Shown: in pieces, positions 59,560-64,000 of the stretch
Position numbering within the stretch: the first letter of the stretch is position 1
Layout of the letters: the number at the start of each line of letters is the position of its first letter
Assembly: GCF_002261215.1 (NCBI RefSeq)
Contig: NZ_NEVS01000001.1
Location: forward strand, 1,394,374 to 1,458,373
Reading direction: 5' to 3'
Origin: Bordetella genomosp. 11
GTDB taxonomy: Bacteria; Pseudomonadota; Gammaproteobacteria; Burkholderiales; Burkholderiaceae_B
Length of the DNA stretch: 64,000 nt
Translations under genes and position numbers: made by a program
Notes under the pieces: generated by a model
Told to the model about the DNA's origin: nothing
The model's database searches: none
What the model saw: the letters and a program-made list of their open reading frames with translations, nothing else

Positions 59560-60285
59560 ATGAAGCCATCGATCATCCTTTCCGCGCTCCTGCTGGTGTC
59601 CACCCAGTGGCCCGCCTGGGCGCAGCAGCCCGCCACGGCTCCCGCCCGCAATGCGCAGAGCCAAGAGCGCGCGCTGGCCGCTCGCGCTCTGGACGACCGG
59701 GTGGCGAGCGACTGGGGCCTGCAACCGCAGGAGTGGGCGCGCTACCGCGAACTGATGGACGGGCCACTGGGCGTCTACTCGCCCAACCTGGACCCGCTAT
59801 CGGCTCTGGGCATCGAGGCGCGCACCGACGAGGAACGGCGCCGCTACGCAGGGCTGCAGGTGCAGGTCGAAGCGCGCCGCGTGGAGAAGCTGCTTGCCTA
59901 TCAGCGCGCCTACGACGAGGCCTGGCAGCGCCTGAACCCCGGCATGCAGCGAGTGAACCTGCCGGACGACAAGCCGGTCGCCAGAGCCACGCGCGGCTCC
60001 GGCCGCACAGCGGTGTTCGTCAAGGACGGCTGCGATGCCTGCGGGCAGCTCGTGCAGCGCCTGCAATCGGCGGGCACCGAATTCGACCTGTACATGGTCG
60101 GCAGCCGCCAGGACGACGGGCGCATCCGCGACTGGGCCAAGCGCACGAACGTCGATCCGGCGCGCGTGCGCAGCGGCAGCATCACGCTCAACCACGACGG
60201 CGGGCGCTGGTTGACCTTGGGGGTGCCCGGCGACCTGCCGGCGGTCGTGCGCGAGGTGAACGGCCAATGGCAGCGCCAGCCATAG
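59560..60285 (+). CDS. TIGR03759 family ICE protein
   Basis: A 241-residue exported protein. The signal peptide ends WPAWAQQ. The conserved part is DWGLQPQEWARYRELMDGPL and LGIEARTDEERRRYAGLQVQ, and the C-terminal half has a thioredoxin-like AVFVKDGCDACGQLVQRLQS with CxxC. It may act on disulfides of the transfer apparatus. It overlaps the transglycosylase gene by 19 bases. Confidence 0.85.
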   Translation: MKPSIILSALLLVSTQWPAWAQQPATAPARNAQSQERALAARALDDRVASDWGLQPQEWARYRELMDGPLGVYSPNLDPLSALGIEARTDEERRRYAGLQVQVEARRVEKLLAYQRAYDEAWQRLNPGMQRVNLPDDKPVARATRGSGRTAVFVKDGCDACGQLVQRLQSAGTEFDLYMVGSRQDDGRIRDWAKRTNVDPARVRSGSITLNHDGGRWLTLGVPGDLPAVVREVNGQWQRQP

Positions 60286-60984
60286 CCGCACCCCTGCGCG
60301 CACTGGTGCTCGCCGCTGGCCTGTGCGCCTGCGTCGCCCAAGCCCAGGAGGTTCCGCCACCGGCCTACCAACTCGCCGCGCAGCGCGCAGGCATTCCTTC
60401 GACGGTGCTCTACGCCGTGGCCTTGCAGGAGAGCGGCATCCGCCGCAACGGGCGCATCGTCCCGTGGCCGTGGTCGCTCAATGTGGCCGGCCAGTCACGC
60501 CGCTATGCGACCCGCGCCGATGCCTGCGCGGGCTTGCAGCAGGTGATGCGCTCCACACCGCGGCATCCGCCGCAACGGGCGCATCGTCCCGTGGCCGTGG
60601 TCGCTCAATGTGGCCGGCCAGTCACGCCGCTATGCGACCCGCGCCGATGCCTGCGCGGGCTTGCAGCAGGTGATGCGCTCCACACCGCACACGCGCATCG
60701 ACGCGGGCCTGGGCCAGATCAACCTCGGCTACCACCAGCAGCGCTACGCCAGCGCGTGCGACCTGCTGGACCCGTACCGGAATCTGGCCATCGCCGCCGA
60801 GATCCTGCGCGAGCAGCACGCCCCCGGCGAGGACTGGTTGCTGGCGATTGGCCGCTACCACCGTCCTGCCGGGGGCGAGCCTGCCGCCCGCTACCGGCGC
60901 AGCGTATCCCGCCACCTCGCCCGGGTGCAGGGCGCACGCCCAACCGCCACGGTTCTCGCCGCACGCCAGGAGACATCCCCATGA
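60267..60984 (+). pseudogene. Lytic transglycosylase of the transfer system, broken by a 127-bp tandem duplication
   Basis: It starts MAAPAIAAPLRALVLAAGLC with a signal peptide, then the SLT-type core AQRAGIPSTVLYAVALQESG with the catalytic Glu. An exact 127-bp repeat (60434-60560 and 60561-60687) shifts the frame. Reading resumes in the +1 frame as RIDAGLGQINLGYHQQRYAS, then CDLLDPYRNLAIAAEILREQ and AIGRYHRPAGGEPAARYRRS to a stop overlapping the next ATG. With one repeat removed, a normal ~197-residue enzyme results. It normally opens the cell wall for the conjugation channel. Confidence 0.88.
60434..60687. repeat. Exact tandem duplication, 2 x 127 bp
   Basis: Unit 1 is 60434-60560 and unit 2 is 60561-60687, both beginning CGGCATCCGCCGC and ending CTCCACACCG, with no spacer. 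The unit length is not a multiple of three. Slippage or recombination can remove one copy and restore the transglycosylase gene. Confidence 0.95.
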
Positions 60985-61529
60985 CGACATCCCATCTGGC
61001 CCATCTCTCGGTGAAGGGCCTGCTCGTACTGCTGGCGGGTCTGCCGCTGGCCTCGCTTGCCGGCGAGCCGCTGATCGTGGTCGAAGACCGCGGCGGCACG
61101 TCGGCGCTGCCGTACTACGAAACCCTGAACCTCCAGCCGCGTGCCAACGCGCCGGCCCGGCCGCCCATCCCGACGCCCCAGGTTCCCGCCACTCCGGCGG
61201 ACGAGGCCGCGATGCTGCCGGTGCGCAGCGCCAAGCTCACGCCCGGCACCGTCGCGCGGCGGGTCATCGAGGCCCCGGGCCTGCGGCCTTTCGTGGTCGT
61301 CGGCGACGACGAGGCGTCCCATGCCTGGTTGCGCCGCCAGGCGGCCGCGCTGCGCGAGCGCGGCGCGGTCGGTTTGGTGGTCAACGTCGAGACCGTCCAG
61401 GGCCTGGAGCGATTGCGCGCACTGGCGCCCGGCGTGCCCCTCGCGCCCGTGTCCGGCGACGACCTGGCTGAGCGTCTGGGTCTGCGGCATTACCCGGCGC
61501 TGATCACGGCCACCGGCATCGAGCAATGA
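60981..61529 (+). CDS. TIGR03765 family ICE protein
   Basis: A 182-residue exported protein. The signal peptide is SVKGLLVLLAGLPLASLAGE, then PLIVVEDRGGTSALPYYETL, a Pro-rich linker and VKSAKLTP-like text (LPVRSAKLTPGTVARRVIEA). The end is RLGLRHYPALITATGIEQ, a thioredoxin-like fold edge typical of this family. The function is unknown; it is always next to traD in GI-type ICEs. The RBS is AGGAGAC. Confidence 0.86.
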   Translation: MTTSHLAHLSVKGLLVLLAGLPLASLAGEPLIVVEDRGGTSALPYYETLNLQPRANAPARPPIPTPQVPATPADEAAMLPVRSAKLTPGTVARRVIEAPGLRPFVVVGDDEASHAWLRRQAAALRERGAVGLVVNVETVQGLERLRALAPGVPLAPVSGDDLAERLGLRHYPALITATGIEQ

Positions 61530-61533
61530 AGCC

Positions 61534-63726
61534 ATGTCGGGAAAGCAACCCGTCGAGGTCTTGTTGCGGCCAGCGGTGGAGCTATACACCGTCGCGGCGT
61601 GTGCAGGCGCCGCGTTTCTGTCCCTGGTGGCCCCGTGGTCGCTCGCGCTGAACCCCGCCATGGGCGTCGGCAGCGCGCTGGCGTTCGGGGCCTATGGCGC
61701 GATCCGCTACCGCGATGCCCGCGTCATCCTGCGCTACCGGCGTAACATCCGTCGCCTGCGGCGCTACGTGATGACCAGCAAGGGTGTGCCGGTCAGCCAG
61801 CAGCGGCTGTTCGTGGGGCGCGGGTTCCTGTGGGAGCAGAAGCACACCCATAGGCTCATGCAGACGTACCGGCCGGAGTTTCGGCGCTACGTGGAGCCGA
61901 CGCCGGCCTATCGGCTGGCGCGCAGGCTGGAGGAACGGCTGGAATTCGCGCCGTTCCCGCTGTCCCGGCTGTCGAAACTCACCGGCTGGGACGTGCCTTG
62001 CAACCCGGTGCGGCCGCTGCCGCCGGTGGGCGGCCTGCCGCGCCTGCACGGCATCGAACCCGAGGAGGTGGACGTCAGCCTGCCGCTGGGCGAGCGCGTC
62101 GGCCACTCGCTGGTACTGGGCACCACGCGCGTCGGCAAGACCCGGCTGGCCGAACTGTTCGTGACGCAGGACATCCGGCGCGTGAACGCCGCGGGCGAGC
62201 ACGAGGTGGTGATCGTCATTGACCCCAAGGGCGATGCCGACCTCCTGAAGCGCATGTACGTCGAGGCCAAGCGCGTGGGCCGCGAGGGTGAGTTCTACAT
62301 CTTCCATTTGGGCTGGCCGGAAATCAGCGCCCGCTACAACGCGGTGGGTCGCTTCGGTCGGATCTCGGAAGTGGCGACACGCATCGCGGGACAGCTCTCC
62401 GGCGAAGGCAACAGCGCGGCATTCCGCGAGTTCGCATGGCGCTTCGTCAACATCATCGCCCGCGCCCTGGTGGAGCTGGCACAGCGGCCCGACTACATGC
62501 TGATCCAGCGGCACGTCATCAACATCGACGCGCTGTTCATTGAGTACGCCCAGCACTACTTCGCCAAGACGGAGCCCAAGGCCTGGGAGGTGATCGTCCA
62601 GATCGAGGCCAAGCTCAACGAGAAGAACATCCCGCGCAATATGATCGGGCGGGAAAAGCGCGTCGTCGCGCTGGAGCAGTACCTCTCCCAGGCGCGCAAC
62701 TACGACCCTGTGCTCGACGGCCTGCGCTCTGCCGTCCGCTACGACAAGACGTACTTCGACAAGATCGTCGCATCGCTGCTGCCGCTGCTGGAGAAGCTCA
62801 CCAGCGGCAAGATCGCGCAGCTCCTGGCCCCGAACTATTCCGACCTGGCCGACCCGCGCCCGATCTTCGATTGGATGCAGGTCATCCGAAAGCGCGCCGT
62901 GGTCTATGTGGGCCTGGATGCGCTCTCCGACGCCGAGGTCGCCGCCGCGGTCGGCAATTCCATGTTCTCCGACCTGGTGTCGGTCGCAGGCCACATCTAC
63001 AAGCACGGGATCGACGACGGCCTGCCGGGCGCCTCGGCCGGTGCGCGCGTGCCGATCAATGTCCATGCGGACGAGTTCAACGAGTTGATGGGCGACGAGT
63101 TCATCCCGCTGATCAACAAAGGCGGTGGCGCCGGACTGCAAGTCACCGCGTACACGCAAACGCTCTCCGACATCGAGGCGCGCATCGGCAACCGCGCGAA
63201 GGCCGGCCAGGTGATCGGCAACTTCAACAACCTCTTCATGCTGCGCGTGCGCGAGACGGCCACCGCCGAACTGCTGACAAGGCAGCTGCCGAAGGTCGAG
63301 GTCTATACGACCACCATCGTGAGCGGCGCGACCGACAGCTCGGACATCCGTGGGGCGACGGATTTCACGTCGAACACCCAGGACCGCATCAGCATGTCCA
63401 GCGTGCCGATGATCGAGGCGTCGCATGTCGTCGGCCTGCCCAAGGGGCAGTGCTTCGCGCTGCTGCAGGGTGGTCAGCTATGGAAAGTTCGCATGCCGCT
63501 GCCGGCGCCAGACCCGGACGAGGTGATGCCGGCGGACTTGCAGCAACTGGCCGGATACATGCGCCAGAGCTACAGCGAAGCGACGCAGTGGTGGGAGTTC
63601 ACCAGCTCCCCGGCCTTGCAGGACACGGGCCTGCCCGACGACCTGCTGGACGATGCCGCTGCGCCCGGGCCTGACGCGGTGACCACCGCCACCGGCGACA
63701 GAAACGCCGACGAGGCCTCGCCATGA
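61534..63726 (+). CDS. traD: Type IV coupling protein TraD (ICE type, VirD4/FtsK-like ATPase)
   Basis: A 730-residue protein. Two N-terminal membrane segments (about residues 15-60) are followed by the ATPase: Walker A LVLGTTRVGKTRLAELF (about 193-209) and Walker B VVIVIDPKGDADLL (about 226-239). NVHADEFNELMGDEFIPLIN and GLQVTAYTQTLSDIEARIGN also match. It should bring the relaxase-DNA complex to the secretion channel at the inner membrane. It overlaps the next gene by 4 bases. Confidence 0.94.
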   Translation: MSGKQPVEVLLRPAVELYTVAACAGAAFLSLVAPWSLALNPAMGVGSALAFGAYGAIRYRDARVILRYRRNIRRLRRYVMTSKGVPVSQQRLFVGRGFLWEQKHTHRLMQTYRPEFRRYVEPTPAYRLARRLEERLEFAPFPLSRLSKLTGWDVPCNPVRPLPPVGGLPRLHGIEPEEVDVSLPLGERVGHSLVLGTTRVGKTRLAELFVTQDIRRVNAAGEHEVVIVIDPKGDADLLKRMYVEAKRVGREGEFYIFHLGWPEISARYNAVGRFGRISEVATRIAGQLSGEGNSAAFREFAWRFVNIIARALVELAQRPDYMLIQRHVINIDALFIEYAQHYFAKTEPKAWEVIVQIEAKLNEKNIPRNMIGREKRVVALEQYLSQARNYDPVLDGLRSAVRYDKTYFDKIVASLLPLLEKLTSGKIAQLLAPNYSDLADPRPIFDWMQVIRKRAVVYVGLDALSDAEVAAAVGNSMFSDLVSVAGHIYKHGIDDGLPGASAGARVPINVHADEFNELMGDEFIPLINKGGGAGLQVTAYTQTLSDIEARIGNRAKAGQVIGNFNNLFMLRVRETATAELLTRQLPKVEVYTTTIVSGATDSSDIRGATDFTSNTQDRISMSSVPMIEASHVVGLPKGQCFALLQGGQLWKVRMPLPAPDPDEVMPADLQQLAGYMRQSYSEATQWWEFTSSPALQDTGLPDDLLDDAAAPGPDAVTTATGDRNADEASP

Positions 63727-64000
63727 AGGGTGCCGCCTCGACTGCGCAACGGGAGCAGAACCAGCGCCAGGGCCTGATCGCTGGCACCATCACCTTGCCG
63801 TTCCGGCTGCTCGGGGTGCTGATCGGCTCGCTGCTGTTCTCGATCGTCGTGGAGTGCGTCGGCATGCACCTGTTCTGGCAGGACCAGGGCTGGCGGCACT
63901 CGCAGCAGATGTTGCAGTACGAGCTGGGGCATCTGTCCAGCCACTTCACGCGCAGCGTGGTCGTGCAGGAGCCGGGGCGCACGGCGCACGAGTTGGTGGA
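63723..64000 (+). CDS. TIGR03747 family ICE membrane protein, N-terminal part (runs off the window)
   Basis: The first ~92 codons are present: a basic start (TAQREQNQRQGLIAGTITLP), a membrane segment FRLLGVLIGSLLFSIVVECV and an outside stretch with HLFWQDQGWRHSQQMLQYEL. This is the family that follows traD in GI-type ICEs. It is coupled to traD by an ATGA overlap. Confidence 0.85.
   Translation, partial: MKGAASTAQREQNQRQGLIAGTITLPFRLLGVLIGSLLFSIVVECVGMHLFWQDQGWRHSQQMLQYELGHLSSHFTRSVVVQEPGRTAHELV

Larger units (their letters stand above)
27987..64000. mobile_element. Integrative and conjugative element, ICEclc/PFGI-1 family (left part, open at the right)
   Basis: The boundary is the tRNA-Gly attachment site. 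The gene order alpA-parA-(shi)-bisD-bisC-STY4528-TIGR03761-DUF3158-ssb-topB, then PilL-TIGR03759-transglycosylase-TIGR03765-TraD-TIGR03747, is that of GI-type ICEs. Cargo in view is DUF305 and nreAB. The core between 48.4 and 56.4 kb is damaged by introns and an IS. Whether the element can still transfer cannot be decided here. Confidence 0.92.

Noticed and set aside
60434..60687. Repeat array of CRISPR type.
   Set aside because: There are only two directly adjacent 127-bp units without spacers, inside a coding sequence. No cas genes or short regular repeats occur anywhere in the window.

Overview
The window looks like the chromosome of a GC-rich betaproteobacterium of the Alcaligenaceae (Bordetella/Achromobacter type), entered from the right by an integrative and conjugative element (ICE) of the ICEclc / PFGI-1 family. 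The host assignment is inference. It rests on high GC, a Bug-type (TctC) solute receptor next to catabolic genes, a urtABCDE urea transporter with the usual neighbours, and a short GC-rich intergenic repeat of the kind common in this family.

Chromosomal part, 1 to about 27,986. In order: a partial AraC regulator, a glutathione S-transferase, a tRNA-Gly(GCC) with its terminator, a DUF481 outer-membrane protein, and the urea ABC transporter urtABCDE on the minus strand. The urt operon has a readable sigma-54 promoter and two phased NtrC-like sites, so it should be nitrogen-regulated. Next come a LysR regulator, a hipBA-like toxin-antitoxin pair, and a complete D-erythronate/L-threonate operon (ltnD-otnK-otnC-otnI-denD). 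Then follow two MFS exporters with a GlcG/HbpS protein, a LysR regulator and an SDR, a DUF4239 membrane protein, and a LysR-controlled cluster of an isocitrate-lyase/PEP-mutase enzyme, an amidohydrolase and a Bug receptor.

ICE part, 27,987 to the end, open on the right. The left boundary is an 18-bp copy of the 3' end of a tRNA-Gly, the attachment site used by clc-type ICEs. The genes then run away from the attachment site in the ICEclc order: a DUF305 gene (opposite strand), alpA, parA, a small HicA-like gene in the position of shi, bisD (ParB-like), bisC (DUF2857), an STY4528-type replication protein, TIGR03761, DUF3158, ssb and topB. The STY4528 gene contains a perfect DnaA box, palindromic repeats and an AT-rich island, and is a candidate replication origin. 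From 40 to 48 kb there is a block of small, mostly uncharacterised ICE genes (including DUF3577, DUF932 and DUF3275 families). It is punctuated by hairpins and by three copies of a covarying three-hairpin RNA that resembles the reported DUF3577 RNA motif.

From 48.4 to 56.4 kb the ICE backbone is broken by nested mobile DNA. Group II intron A has lost its 3' end and group II intron B has lost its 5' end. Between them lies an IS3-family element, which is itself interrupted by a third, apparently complete intron C. The ICE genes that should lie here survive only as a 5' stub (DUF6094-like) and a 3' stub (SNF2-type helicase). A nickel-resistance pair, nreA-nreB, with its operator follows. The window ends in the conjugation genes (PilL, TIGR03759, a lytic transglycosylase broken by an exact 127-bp tandem duplication, TIGR03765, the coupling protein TraD and a TIGR03747 membrane protein cut by the window edge). 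The integrase and intact tRNA expected at the other end lie outside.
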